Shown piece by piece: positions 12,453 to 27,400 of a stretch of 64,000 nt of DNA (position 1 is its first letter; every line of letters starts with the position of its first letter). Position numbers and translations under genes: made by a program. Source of the DNA: Stereocaulon alpinum (taxonomy: Eukaryota; Ascomycota; Lecanoromycetes; Lecanorales; Stereocaulaceae); the NCBI GenBank assembly GCA_018257865.1, contig JAEUBA010000005.1, positions 620,001 to 684,000 on the forward strand. The letters run 5' to 3'. The notes under the pieces are model-generated. The model was not told where the DNA came from, ran no database searches, and was given only the letters and a program-made list of their open reading frames with translations.

Positions 12453-15400
12453 ATGTTCTATCCCTATCGCCTCGCCATAGCGGCGTTGGCCATCGTTGTA
12501 CATGTGACTGCTTCGCAGGCCACAGACAGCTACTCAGACGCAGATTCTGGCCGAGCAGGGTACCTGCCGAATCAGAATATCGACCCAGCAGTCATCGCCA
12601 GCAAGAGTGCTGGCTCTCTGTTTGCTAAAGAATTCAATGATGACGAAGAATTCTATGCGGAGCCACTGGTATACGCTCCAGATGGCAAGGATCAACTTCT
12701 CTTCCTCGCCTCTTCTCAAAACCGAATTCGAACTCTCGACGCCGAGACAGGCGATACGATCAATGAACGACAAGTACAAATGCCATTTCAATCCTCCGAC
12801 TTGAATTGCACCGGATATGGTAAGACAGAGGGTATTGCTGGGACTCCAATTATCGACCCTGCTACGAATATTGCATATTTCTTCGCGAAGAGCTATCTCT
12901 CCAACTTCAGGACCGTAGGTGATAGAGGTGCTTACAATGGAGTCTACTATCTCTATGGTGTAGATATCTATACTCTTGAAGATGTCCCTGGTTTCCCCAT
13001 ACTTATGGACGGCTATACCAGTGACAACACCACCGACAAATACTTTCTAGGAGGCATATTCCGGCAAAGTACCTCTTTAGTCCAAGTCGACGATGTTATC
13101 TACGGAGGGTTTGGTGGCCGTTGCGGCTCCTTTCCCCCCCTTAACAATACAGCCCTTGTCATTGGAGTCAACGTCACGTCAAAAGAGCTAGTCGCGGACT
13201 ATCCGGTCCAGTCTGGACCTCTTACAGCTCGTAATCAAGAGGACACCACGGGGAAGCAGGGAGACGTCTTCACTACTGGCATGGAAATTTCGACTGATGG
13301 TAAACGTCTTTACCTACTGTCCCGGCAAGGCAAGCCCGGAACTCCCGTGTCTAGTACAGCATTGATACAGGATGAAACTTTTGTAAATGATCCTTAGCTT
13401 CGTTTTGATTCTTGCATTCTCACAATATCACAGCTTGAACTCGATATCGGTTCTAATGGTAGCCTCTCGCTCCGCGACTACTGTCAACCACTCAGTCGGC
13501 GTCCCGCATATCTCACCCATCAAAAACTAAATACAGGCGCAATTGCCCTTCTCGACGGAGCCTTCAGGGGAAAGAAAGTGGACAGACTTGCAATTGGTGT
13601 AGGAAGGGCTGGCAAGATATACGTTTTCGATGCAGACCAATTTGGATGCACCAACAGCACCCAGAGGAATACTCGTGGTGCGGTTTCGTGGACGAATACT
13701 ACTATATCAATGAATAGCACTACCTCCACCAACAGCTTTATCATCCAGACGATCGACACTGGCCGTCCTATATTCGGGAGTGTGGGCTCATACCCTCTTG
13801 AGGGCGGCTATATCTATGTGGCTCCGCCCAATTCTCCTGTTCTATCCTATCGATTCGGAGTCAACAGCAATGGCGCTCCAGTCTTCACTTTCGCAGGTTC
13901 CACAGAAGCAAAATGCTCTCCAGGGGTTAGCAGCCCGATCGTTACTTCGGATGGAGGCGCCCAAGGTACTGCTATTGTTTGGGTGTTGGACCCCAGAGCT
14001 GGACTTCGAGCTTGGCATGCTGTGCCCGACTCACAAGGCACTATGAGATCTATCGCACTGCCTCGAAGCATCTCGAAGTCAAAGTCTTCCAATCCGGCCA
14101 GATTCCAGCGTCCTGTTTTTGGCAAAGGTGTTGTATACTACTTTGGCAAGGGAGGTTTTCAGGGGCTTAGAGTCCGCGGTACACCACCAAAGCAACCTCC
14201 ACCGGTAGAACCACCACCACCTCCAAGTTCTCCTCCTCCGCCGCCTCCATCTCCCCCACCAGCAAGTGAACCTCCGTCTCCGCCACCTCCAGGCCCAGCA
14301 CCTCCACAAAACGCTCCACCACGGCCTGCACCGCCACCAGCACCAGCACCGGAATCGATCCCTCCACCTCCTGCTGGACCACTTGCCTCTCCCCCGGCCC
14401 CGGGACAAGCTCCTGCAGGTCCAGCTCCTCCAGCGCAGAATCCCCCACCTCCAGATACACACTCCGTACCTGCAGGCCCCAATCCTCTACCCCCTGGTTC
14501 AGCACGTGCAGGTCAAGCTCCTCCAGCGCAGAATCCCCCATCTCCAGATACACACTCCGTACCTGCAGGTCCCAATCCTTTACCCCCTGGTTCAGCACCT
14601 GCAGGTCCAGCTCCTCCAGCGCAGAATCCCCAACTTCCTGGTTCAAACTCGGCGCCTGCAGCCCCTAATCCGCCGCCCTCTGGGTCACCGCCTGCAGTCC
14701 CAAATCGTCCAGATCCAATTCCAGCTCCAGCTCCTCCTGGCGCGAACCGCCCACCCTCAAGTCTAAGACCTCCACCTCCGAACAATCCACATCCGGGTCC
14801 TGCTCCGGCTCCTCCACCTCCAAATTCGCCACTCCCTGGACCTAATCCTCCGCCTACACCTCCAAATCCATCATACTCAGGTCTGAATACACCGCCATCT
14901 GGACCTCCCGGCCCCGGATTCAATTCCTTGACAAGGATTATCTCCACTGTCGTAATTACAATGCAACAATCATCTCCTCCAATGTTAAGAACAACCTCTT
15001 CAAGCCAGATGACCTCGACGGGACCTGCTAGTGTGGTATCAAGCAAAGTACTTCCAAGCATTGTCCCTGATACTAGTGCAGCCTCACAGGAAATTCCACC
15101 TAAAGCATCTGTTAGCGTGTCTTTCAGCGTGGGACCTTCCCACGGAAAGTCATCTGGCCCTCAAGCACCCATCTCTACTACAGATGTCAAAGCCTCCAGT
15201 GACGCACCTTCCCTAAAGTACTCCGCGAATATGTCCCCGCGTAGTGGAGCCTCGAGCTCTACCGGTCTCGCCAGCACTGACTTTGCTGTCGTGTCATCCA
15301 GTACTGGGTCTCTTAGAATACCTTCCGCCACTGGGGGACCAACTACCAGTACTGTATCAGCTTTTTCCAGCGGTACAGTCTTCAATACCGTGCCGTTTGG

Positions 15401-18400
15401 TATAACCGTATCAAGTTCCGCTATAGATGCCAGCAGCGTATCTTCTGGTAACAGAGCTTCTTCTACAGGCGTGAAAAAAACATTTTCAGGAAACACTGGG
15501 CCTTCGAAAACGGCGTCTACCGCTATCAGCAGTGCAGTCACTAGTAATGGTTCTTCGATGATAACAAAAAGTGGCAATGCTGTGGTCTCTAGCACAAGGT
15601 CGTCTACGGCTACGGCTTCAGGTACCGTCAGCAGTATTGAATCTCCTGCTCTTTCTTCGACCACCGCATCTGATACTGCAGCAGCCAGTAGATCCTCCCC
15701 AATCATCGCCATAACCAATACTGGAACATTCAGCAGCAGGTTATTAAGCGCCGCTGCTTCCACCAGCACCACTTCCACGAGTGATACTGCTCCGGCCAGT
15801 ACTTCAGTGATCTCCACTACCACGGCTTCACCTATTGCTACAGTGTCTAGTATATCGGGTAATATCGCTTCATCGAGCCTCTCGAGTGCTGCTGTCTTAT
15901 CTAGTACCATTCTAACAGGTACCGCTACTTCGGCGAGTACTTCGACATCTTCCAATATCGCCGCATCATCTAGTGCTCCAGTGCCCATCATATCGACTAA
16001 GATCGCTTCGTCAAGCCTCTCAAGTACTACTTATTCGTCCAGTAATTCAAGCGCCGCTACTCCCTCCGGTCAGTCTAGTGGTGCGACTTCTCCCAGTGGT
16101 CGGGCTTCTTCTAGTGCTGCGGCATCAATGAGCTCCGCCGCGTCATCGAGTGCTACTTCTTCAAGTGCTGCTGCATCGACTATCACTGTCCCATCTTTCA
16201 CTGCTGCAACTTCTTCGAGTTCTAAAGTCTCGTCAAGCCAGTCCACTATCGGAGCATCGTCGTCAAGCGCTACTACTTCTTCAATCACCGCGACGTCTTT
16301 AAGTAGTGACGGTATTTCGTCAAGCTTTTCCAGCGCTACGGCTTCATCATCGAGCGCTGGGGCTTCTTCGATTAGTGCAGCTACTTCATCAAGCCTTTCC
16401 AGTACTACGGCTTCGTCAGTCGCCGCGATATCTTCAACTAGTACTGCCACTTTGTCAAGCCCTTCGAGTGCTGCGGCTTCTTCAGTCGCCACAACTTCCT
16501 CACTTGATACTGCAATTACATTGAGCTTTTCCGGTGTTAGGGCTCCATCGACAAGCGCTGCAGCTTCATTAATTCTCGCAAGTACTGTAGCTCCGCCACC
16601 TAATACCGCTACCCCTCTATCAGGCCGGCCTGGCGCCGCTACTTCATCCAGCGCCAATGTCTCTTCATTTCCAGGCCAGTCCAGTGCCAATGCGTCTTCT
16701 TCGTCAAGTCTAGCCAGTGTCGCTGTTTCTAACAGCCCTATAGCTGCCTCTTCATCAAGCAGGTCAAGTGCTACGGCATCTTTCACCAGCGAGCCCGGCA
16801 CTGCCTCTTCATCATCCAGTCAGTCTATTGTAGCATCAGCTAGTGCAGCGGCTTCTTCGTCAGGTCGGTCCAGAACAAGGGCTGCGTCCAACACTGATAC
16901 TGCCTCCTCAACTTCGGCAAGCCCGTCTAGCATATTCACTTCACCAAGTCAGTCCAGTCCGGCCTTGTCTAGTGCAACGGCTTCTCCATCAAGTCGGTCT
17001 AGTATAGTAGCTTCATCCATTTCTGTTGCTTCTTCTTCAATTATCTCAAGCCAATCGAGCGCGGGTCCTTCCTCAGGTCAGTCTAGTACGGCTTTATTCA
17101 GTACAACAACTTTTTTGGTGAACCAATCCAGTGCTGTGGCTGCGTCCGATACTTATGCTACTTCTTCGACTTCGTCAAGCCAAGCGAGCGCTGTTTCTTC
17201 ATCAGCTCTGACTGGCGCTGCGACTTCCACTGGTTCTGCTGTTGTGTCAAGTCTAGCCAGTACTACATCAATTACTCCTGCGGCAGCTTCATCATCAACG
17301 CAGTCCAGTGCTGCCACTTCGTCGAGTGCAAGAATAAGCACCCCCGTGGTCAGTACGACGACTATGACAACTCTCTTCAAACCTAGCACCTCGACTTCCT
17401 TAGAAGTCAATTCCACGGGTATTTCATCTGCTACTGAGACCATACCATCAAGCAGTGGATTTATAACAATGACTGTGACGGTTTCCTCCGCTATGGCCTC
17501 GTCTCAGGTGTCTTCTGCTAGCGACTCCAGTATTCCAATAATTTCCGAGGCTGCATCTGCTACTGCCCTACCGACATCTGCTGCTGCGTCATCTTCGATG
17601 TCGTCTACTAGTGACAACACTGTCCCACTGAGCTCTGCTCCGGCATCTAGCCTTGTCCTTACAAGTTCTGCTGCTGGAACGTCTGTGATGTCGTCCGCTA
17701 GCGATGGTATGAGTACTGTCCAGATGAGCAGTGCAGTTGCCTCCCCTTCATTACCTCTAAGGAGCTCTAATGCTATCCCGTCATTATCGTCTTCTGCTAG
17801 TGGTAGCGCCATCTCGACACGCTCCATTGCTGCCGCGTCCTCACCCCTTTCTTCAGCCAGTGCCAGCACCGTTTCGATGAGCTCTACAACTAGTGCCAGC
17901 GACGATCAGGCAAACTCAGCTACCGTACCATCGTCATTATCTTCAGCCAGTGCTAGCACTATGTTGACGACCGTTTCAGCTATTACCAGCACTGTGTCGA
18001 TAGACTCCGCTACCGTATCCTCGCTGCTTTCTTCAGCTAGCGCGAGTGCCGTTTTGACCAGCTCTCTAGCTAGTGGTAGCATTCTCTCAACGAACTCTGC
18101 TACTGCATCCCCACTACTCTCTTCAGCCAGTGCCAGCAACGTGTTAGAGAACTCTTCAGCTAGTGACGGCACTTTCCCGAGGAGCTCCTTTGCCCCATCC
18201 TCGTCACTGTCTTCTATGAGCGAGAGCACTTTTCCAATGAGCTCTGCTAGCAAATCGACTGCGTTATCCTTTACAAGTAGTAGCAATTCTCAGACAAGCT
18301 CTTCTGCCATGCCGTCCTCATCGAAAACCTCTGGTGCGTTATTGACCTTGCTGTCAAGTCGGATTGTCATCTCAGAAAGCTCTAGCGCTACCTCAGCTTC

Positions 18401-21400
18401 GTTGATGACCTCTAATGCTGCATTAACCTCGCTGTCGAGTGGTAGTACTAGCTTGGCACTTTCTAGCGCTGACTCGTCATCGTTGATAAGCTCTGGCATT
18501 GCCACCTCACTGCCACCTTCCGCTAGTGGTAGTAAGGCTGCAACAGCTTCTGCTGTGTCGTCGTCTCAGTCAATGTCTCTCGCTAGTGTCAGCACCGGCA
18601 CCATGACCTTGACTGTAGGGTCCTCTTCTTCGATGTTCTCCGGTAGTGTCATGACCATACTAACAAGCTCTGCCGCCCAATCTTCTTCCACAAGTGGGAG
18701 CGCCAGTCCAGCAAATCCCGTGGCGGCGTCTTCTTCCTCGAGCTTATCCGCCAGTGGGTTCGAAGTGTCAACTGTCACTCGTCCGATAATGTCACCTTCG
18801 GTATCGTCCGTTGCAGCTGCCACACCATCTCCGGCCTCTGCCGCTAGCCGTAGCAGCATAACGTCGACAAGCTCTGCCGTTGGAATGTCGTCCCTTTCTC
18901 TCAGCTCTGCTTCCGTTCTGTCTTCGCCCTCCTCCGCTAGTGAGGGTATGATCAGTCCCACGATCCCAGCTTCCACATTGTCTTCACTTTCATCCGGAAG
19001 TGGTAGCTCCGTTGTGACAAGCATAGATACGGCCTCTTCAATACTTGAGAGTTCCACATCTTCTACGAGGAGCAAATTCACTTCCTCTTCAAGTGGAATT
19101 GCCGCCACTACAGACTCTGCAGCCGCCATGTCATCAGCAAGTGGTGGGAATACTGCCTTGACAAATGGAGGCATCGGTAAAGGAAGCTCTACAAGTGCTG
19201 CACTTTCTACAAGCGGTAGCGGTACCTTCTCAACCAGCGCGGGTACTATGCTCACAACTGTTGAAAGTACGGTATCGCTTACAAGCTTGACTACAAGCCC
19301 CATGGCTTCTGAGAACATCGTACCCTCCACGGGCGGTAGTAATACCAGTCAAAATACCCTATTGTCAGAAAGTAGTACCAGCCAGAGCAATATTTTCCCT
19401 TCGATTGGACCTCCCCAAGGCTCTGCGATCGCAACGAGCGGTACAGCCGGAAGCAGCGCCTCCGTTATAATTGCAAGCGGTATCTCTACCACAGCCGGAA
19501 GCAGCATCTCCACGATAGCTGCAAGTAGCGCCTCTATTACAGATGGGAGCAGTATTCCGTCCACAAGCGTAAGCATTGAAAGCAGCATGCCCACTACAAC
19601 CGACCCAAGCATGGCTTCTACAAACGCAAGTAGTATTTCTGGCACGACTGGAAGTGGCATGCCCACCTCAACTGCAGCAGACCTTTTCTTCACTAGTGCA
19701 TCGAGTGCGACTGGTATAAGCGAAAGCAGCGTTTATTCTACCTTTACGTCAACGATTTCTTCCACGCTCAAAACCATTGAAAGAACTACCTTTCCAACAC
19801 GTGGATTTAGCACCTTTGCAACAAGCGGCAGCGTTGCCAGAAGTACTCCTAGCTTCTCACAATTTAGCATCTCTTCCGTGACCGAATCTGGCACTGCTGA
19901 AACCACTAGCTCTTCGATGACCAGCATCAGCGGAAGTAGTGTTGTCCCAATAAGCGAGGTTGGGTCAACCAGCGTTTTCGTTGTGTCCTCGACAAAGAGT
20001 ACCAATGTCCGTCAGACGACGTCTCCGTCGACAAGTGGGGCCAGCGAAAGCAATGCTCCTTCAACGGTTGGGAGCACAGTAACGAGCTTTCCAGCTGTTT
20101 CCTTGACGAGCGGCACAAGCGTTACAAGCGTTGCTCAAACTCCTGTCCTACCGATGAGTGAGTCTAGCATGTCTTTTATGAGTGCTACTAGTGTTCTTCA
20201 AAGTACACCTACGGGCGCAGCAACTATGTCCTTGACAAGTGGCGTTAGCGTCCCTGTCAAAACAGTGACAAGTATTGCCTCGAGCACGAGAATCGATGTC
20301 ACATTCATCAGTATCGCATCGGCTAGTACAAGAAGTGATTCACTATCCAGTGAGATTGGCTTTCCGTCGACAGGCACCGTTTTTCTTTCAAGCACAAGCA
20401 GCATTACCTCACTCGCTGAACCAAGGCTTTCTCAAACAGGTTCTTCGTCGACAAGTCCCGCTCCCGTCCCCTCCACGATCGTGTCTTCGACGAGTACGAC
20501 CTCTGCTCGTGAGACCGATACTTTCGAGTCCAATGGCAGTAGCGATTTCTCAACAGGTACCGCCACGTCTTTTACTCTAAGCAGCAGCGCCTTAACAAGG
20601 GAAACGAATTTGTTTCAGACAAGTCCTCTGTCAACAAGGCGGATTGTCGATTCTTTCACCAGCGCAAGTACTAGTGGGCCTGGTTTCTCGGTAAGCGAAA
20701 GTATTATGGTAAATAGATCGAGTTTTTCCACGACCGGAAGCACCTCGATGAGCGGTAGTATTGTGTCGCCAAGTGGCGCAGCACTGTCGACCACCGGAAG
20801 CACCATCATCACTTTGACCACCGTCTATACCACTAAGGTTTCTGTAACGAGCGAGACGATCAATCCATCTAGCGGAATCAGCATTACCAGTGTTTTCTCT
20901 ATAGGCGAAAGTGGTGAGTTGACAGTGAGCGCTGGTTCGACGACCGGAAGTAGGCGCACCACAGCTTCAATGGAGGATGACGCTTCCTCGACTAAAAGCA
21001 GTATCATGACCAATGGAAGCAACTCAGCAAGTGCGAGTAGTGCTTTGACAAGCGCGACATCGGCAGATGGGAGGAGTTCGGCAAGCGTAAGCACTACTGT
21101 GAGCAGGGGTTCAAGCTCTGCGAGCGCCAGCAGCATCACGGCAAGCCCAACCTCTGCAAGTAGAAGCAGCTCGACAAGCATCAGTATTGCTATGACCAGT
21201 GTGACCATCTCTATGAGCGTGAGCAGCAATCCGACAAACCCAACCTCGGCAAGCGGAAGCAATTCGGCAAGCGTGAGCACTACCGTGAACAGCGCAAGTA
21301 TCTCTGCAAACATAAGCAGAATCTCAACAAGTCTATCTTTAGGAAGCACAAGCTCTACCAGCAGCAGTGTCCCTATGAATTCGAATTCCGAGATCGTAAG

Positions 21401-24400
21401 CGATGGTGTGACCACTGGAAGCATATCATCAAGTATGAGTAGCGTTTCGACAAGCGCAGACTCCACAAGTGCAAGCGTTGTCATTAACACAATCCTGACG
21501 AGCCCGGCTTCCACAAGTGCGAGTAATTTTATAACTTTAACCAGGAGAACCAGCTCAGGGAGCGCAAGCAGCATCTTAGCAAGCGGATCAAACAAGGTTC
21601 CCGTAATTGTTAGTACATTCACAAGTAGAGATATCTCATCCGGCGGAAACACAATTTTGGCGAGCGAAACCATTCCTGGATCTTCCAGCAAAGACGGCAC
21701 CGCAACAAATGAAGGAACACTGCCAAGTACAATTGATACGATTTCGTCAAGCACAACTTTAACGATGGCCACGTTGCTAACGAGCCAAACCACAATACCC
21801 AGCGAAAGCACATCCTCTACAGTTGTATTTACTGTGACTTCAACACGAAGGGTGACAGCGACAAGCAGCGGCAGTATATTGAGCCTGTCCAGCGCAACAT
21901 TTTCATCAAGCACATCTGGTACTGATATTCTGTCAGCGCAAGCCAGTGACACCACTTTTACAAGCGGACCCGGTACTACTGCTGCGAACAGTAGCCCTCT
22001 CACCATCGTCACTTCGGCGATCTTGAAAGGTAGTGTTACGATGAGTGGGTCCAGTACTTCCCTGTTGACAGCTGGACCTACAACAGGTGGGCCTAGTACG
22101 GCTGCTTCAACGATTGCGCCAGTCACTGTTTTGTCATCACCACTGGTTCCCGTTAGTCCGTTCAGCCCTGTCTCAACAAGCGGAACTACCACAAACGCTT
22201 CAAGCGCTGCTTCGGTCACGATGAAGGTTTCGACTACACTCACTTCCAGAACACTGACAAGCGTTTCAATAGTCGAATCAGGGCCTGCATCAACAACCGG
22301 ACCTTCTACAAGCGGATCTGGCTTTGCGTTGTCTTTGACTGGACCCGTCACTACGACTTCTAGCATTATGGCCAGCAATTTCACAAGTGGGTTGACCGAT
22401 GTCTCCATGAGCGAAGTCAGCGCTGTTCTGTCAACTAGTGGACCTCTCACTGTCACTTCAACCATAGCGCCCAGTGGTTCAATAAGCAAACCCAGCGTTA
22501 CTTCCTCTGCCATTGGACCTATTTCGTCGACTTCTACTCTTGGCGGAAAAGCTCCTAGCGCTTTTACAAGTGAAAGCTCCAAATCAAGTGGATCTTCCAG
22601 CTCTTCTTCTCTCTCCGAGATTGAACAAGTCACCATTACTTCGACATTTGGGACAAGTAGCACCAGCACTTCTCCAAGTGAGGGCTCCAACATGACTGGA
22701 GTCAGAGCTATCGCTTCTACGACTGAACCAATCACTTTTACGTCGACAATGGTATTTAGCGTTTCCAGCATTGACCCAGATGGGATCTCCACAGCAAGTA
22801 ACTTCGGCACCGTGTCCTCGCCGAGCACTAGTGAGACTTTTACAATTAGTGGGCCAAGCTTCTCTTCAGTAAGGGCTACGAATCCCCTTTCGAAAGTGGG
22901 AACAACCTCGACTTTGGTCGGTGATAGCAGTACTTTGATAACCATACGAACTAGCGGCTCTCCAGAATTCGACAGCACTTCTATATCGACTGCTGTTCCA
23001 AGCGTTTCCTCCACTAGTAGCATCGGATTCTCAACACTAACAGTACCGAGCGCCACTCTAACAAGCATTAGTAGCACTGTACCGACAATAGGGTCAGGTA
23101 CTTTCTTGGCAAGCACCAGCAACCTAGCTTTGACAACAGGATCAAGCGTTCCTCCGGCAAGCACTAGCAGTCTCATTTCGACAATAAGATCAAGTACTTC
23201 CTTGACTAGTGGAACTAGTACTGTTACGATCATAGTGTCGAGCATTCCCCTCACAAGTACTAGTAATATCATACTGACCAAAGGATCAAGTGCTTCGTCT
23301 AGTAATAACAGTACTGTCACAGCAACAGGGCCAACACTCGCTTCGACAAACACCGACAATTCAATTTCGATAGCAACGTCAAGCAATTTTTCCACTAGGG
23401 TGAGCGGTAATGTGCCGACATCCTCAAGCTTCCCTCCGACAGGTTCAAGCAACATTGTTTCTACATCCGGACCGAGTGCTATGTTCACAAGCTCTTCCAA
23501 AAGCAATGTAGCTATTGGATCAGCCACTACACCCACTAGTGGGAACGATACCGCCTTGAGAACTCTAAGCGTTCCCTCCGCAAGCGCCATCAGTACTGTT
23601 TTGACGACAGCTCCAAGGGCGTCCTCGGACAGTAGCCGCAGCACTTTCTTGTCGATGGGACCTAGTCTTCTCTCTACCAGCGGAGACATCGTCTTGTCCA
23701 GTAGCTCTAGTAGTCCTGCAACAACAGAAACTGCCACTATGTCAGGCTCGATAAGCGACCCCATCATGGTACTGTCAACATTGTCGCCCTTCTCAACAAG
23801 TGCGATGGCTGTTTCGTCAGGCACGATAAGCCAGTCTACAATTTCGTTAACGGAATCTCGTGTCCTTTCCACGAGCGTAAGCGTTGTTCCCTCAACTGGA
23901 ATTTCCAAGCCTGCATCTACCCAGAGCATAGCCTTCTCGACGTCATCAAGTCAAATGGATGCTTCTTCGACGAGTCGCGTTATTGCTTCCTCAAGTCCGA
24001 CAAATGGACCGACTACGATCATGATTATTACTTCGACGATCGGATCTCCTGTTCTTCTGGCAAGTGGGAGTGCGATCTTCTCCGACTCTGTAAAGAAGTC
24101 TACCGTTACCTCATCAAATGAGGGCTCCACTTCTTCGGCCTCATCGGGCCAGTCAACCAATACAACACTAAGTGGGAATGTCAATTCATCGACTTCATCC
24201 CGCGAGCCCGCTGTTTCGTCAGAAAATTCGAACCCTGTTTCTTCTAACTCCTCAAGCGGACCTGTTATCATTTCCACAACCGGATCCAGTATTGTCTCCA
24301 GTACGGACCCATCTTTGTCCGCTGGTACAACGACTCCAGAGATAAGTAGAATTACTTCATTCAGTACCATTTTCGTCACGTCTCTTGGCATTAGCAACAT

Positions 24401-27400
24401 GGTAGCACCAACTGGCGTAAATGCAGCGACAGCATCTTCTAACAGTAGCAGCCCGTCCTCCAGCAGCAGCCAGTTATCCGGCAACAGCATCGTGGTTACA
24501 TCGTCTGTCATAGTCCTGACGCCAGCAACTTCCAGCAGCAGCCTATCTTCCAGCAACAGCCTTGTGGTCGTGTCGACTGCTACCATGTCAACGCCCGCGT
24601 TACCTAGCACTAGCGAAGCTTCCAGCATCAGCAGCAGGGTCGTCATACCTACTAACATGTCGCCTACAACAATACCTTCCAGCAGCAGCCAGTCCCTCAA
24701 TAGCAGAAGTGAGGTGGTTACTTCGCCTGCTATAGTTTTAACACCAACGTCTTCCACTGATTCGGTTATCAGTGCTTTCTCAACTCGTACAGCTGCTGTT
24801 CTCACTTCAATTGTTGCAGGTCCAGCTACAGGGTCGACCAACAGAGACTCTTCGACAAGTACGGCTGATATTGCAGTGTCACCTGTCATCGTCTCAGCCT
24901 CAGGTTCTTCGACTCGATCGACTGACGGTAGCTCCTCCGTAGACACGGCTGACGTTGTTACACAGACTGTCGTCTTCCCAATTACACAGTCGATCGATAG
25001 TAGCTCCTCAAGGAAAATATCTAACGTTGCTACATCGGATATTGTCAGTCCAACCACGACATCTTCCATAGGGTCTTCTGTTCTATCAACTAGCACAATG
25101 AACCTTACCACTCCGACAGTTCTTGTCTCTTCCACAGGATCTTCTTCAGGTTCCCTGGCGGGTTCTTCCATAGGATCCTCCACGGGATCTTCCGGAGGGC
25201 CCTCTGGGTTCTCCATAGGATCAACAAGCAGTACCTCTTCAAGTACGGCCAACGTTGTCCCCTCTACAACTACTCTGGGCACAGCAACTCCTACCAGATC
25301 GACCAACAGCGCTTCCTCGAATACGGCTGGTGTCATCAACTCGAGCGTTGTAACTCCAACTACGACGACGTCTACCCGATCGACAAGCAGTGACTCCGCA
25401 AGCACAAGGGATCTTGATACTCCAACTGTCGTAACTCAGAAGACAAGTTCCTCGGGCCAATCGACTACTAGTGGTTTCCTAACAATCACGGCCCCCTCAG
25501 TGACCACTATCTCAACAAGCTCAACGCTCAGCTCTTCAACAACTAGTGTAGGACTATTTGCCTCCTCGAGCAGCATAGCTATCTCATCAACAGCCGCAGC
25601 GATTACGCGGGCGGTCACTACAAGTAGCAGCGACACGACGTCTCCCTCATCCACCAGAGGAAGCCGCAGTGATGATAACAACGATAATAATGGTGACAGC
25701 ACTACGAGCTCAAACCTAAATTCCCCCAGGAGCAGCAGTACTACCAGCTCTATCACTGCCTCTACTGCAGCCTCGTCCATACGACTTATTACTCCTACGC
25801 CTAGCATGAGCACTAGTTCTGGTGCCGTAGCAACTGCAACATTCACAACGAGTCTTGGAGACAATGACAAGGATAATAATGGCGATAGCACCGTGAGCTC
25901 AAATCCGATCTCCACTAGGGGAAGTAGTGCCATCAACACTATCACCCCCTCCGTCACAGCCCGGTCCACACTCACATCTACTATCATACCTAGCATAATC
26001 ACTACTTCCAGTGCTGCAGAAACTTCAATATCTACGATAAGTCGTGGAAATGAAAAGAACGATAACGATGGCGATAGCACTATGAGCTCGAATACAATAT
26101 CCACTGGGAGTAGCAGTACTATCATCTCTACTACTGGATTCACTACGGCCTCGTCCACACAGCTATTTCCTACTACGCCTCGCTTGAGCATTACTTCCAG
26201 TGCTATAGCAAGTCTGACGTCTACAAACAGCCGCGGAGACGACGATAACGACAATGGTGGCGATAGCACTATGATCCCAGATACAAGTTCTACTAGGATA
26301 AGTAGTACTACCATCTCTACTACTGGATTCACTACGGCCTCGTCCACACAGCTATTTCCTACTACGCCTCGCTTGAGCATTACTTCCAGTGCTATAGCAA
26401 GTCTAACGTCTACAAAAAGCCGCGGAGACGACGATAACGACAATGGTGGCGATAGCACCATGATCCCAGATACAAGTTCTACTAGGATAAGTAGTACTAC
26501 CATCCCCATCACTCCTTCAGCCGCAGCCTCGTCCACACTACGTGCCACATCCATCTCCACTCCTGCGAGCACCTTGAAAGCGACCACAACGCCAGGCATG
26601 AGTACTTCGACAACCACTCCAGTTAGCAGTATCCCAGGGACAGCCTCTACGACAAGAAGCACCCTAGGAACAAGTACTCCAATTGCGAGCACTCCAAGTT
26701 TCAGCACTGGAACAACAAGTCTTCCGAATTCTGTAATGCCGGGGACGACCATCACTGGGACAACCACATCAGGGATAATCAGTCCGAGCTCGAGCACCCT
26801 AACAACTATGACCCCAAGTACAAGTAGCCAAGCGACCAGTACTCCAGCGACCATCACTCCCATGACCAGTACTCCGGTGGCCAGTACTTCGTTGGCCAGT
26901 ACTCTAGCGACCAGTACTCCAGCAACTATTACTCCAGCAACTATTACTCCAGCAACTATTACTCCAGCGACCAGTACTCCGGCGACCAGTACTCCAACGG
27001 CCAGTGATCCAATAAGCAGCACTCCACCAAGCAGTACTTCGGTGATCAATGGTGTTAGATCGACATCCTCCAGTAGCAGTCCGGCACCCTCCAGCTCAGG
27101 GGCGTCCACCCAATCCTCTTTATCTTCAGGGGCCAGCATTCTCGGAAGCACTGCCTTGGGGACAGCAACCACCTCGTCTGCAACCACGCCTGTTGCGAGC
27201 ACTACTTCAAGTGCTGCAACAACGCCAACATCCACAGGAGATGGGAAGGATAATAAAGGCGATAACAAGGACAGCCGTACTACCAGCTCAACTTTCACTA
27301 TAGCAACGTCAACGTCACCATCTACAGGAGATGAGAAGGATAATGAAGGCGATAATAAGGACAGCCGTACTACCAGCTCAACTTTCACTATAGCAACGTC

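Noticed and set aside
20825..23929. 1,034-codon minus-strand open frame
   Set aside because: The same compositional shadow of the Ser/Thr-rich sense frame. No start context, domain or signal peptide.
23951..25405. 484-codon minus-strand open frame
   Set aside because: Compositional shadow of the mucin region.
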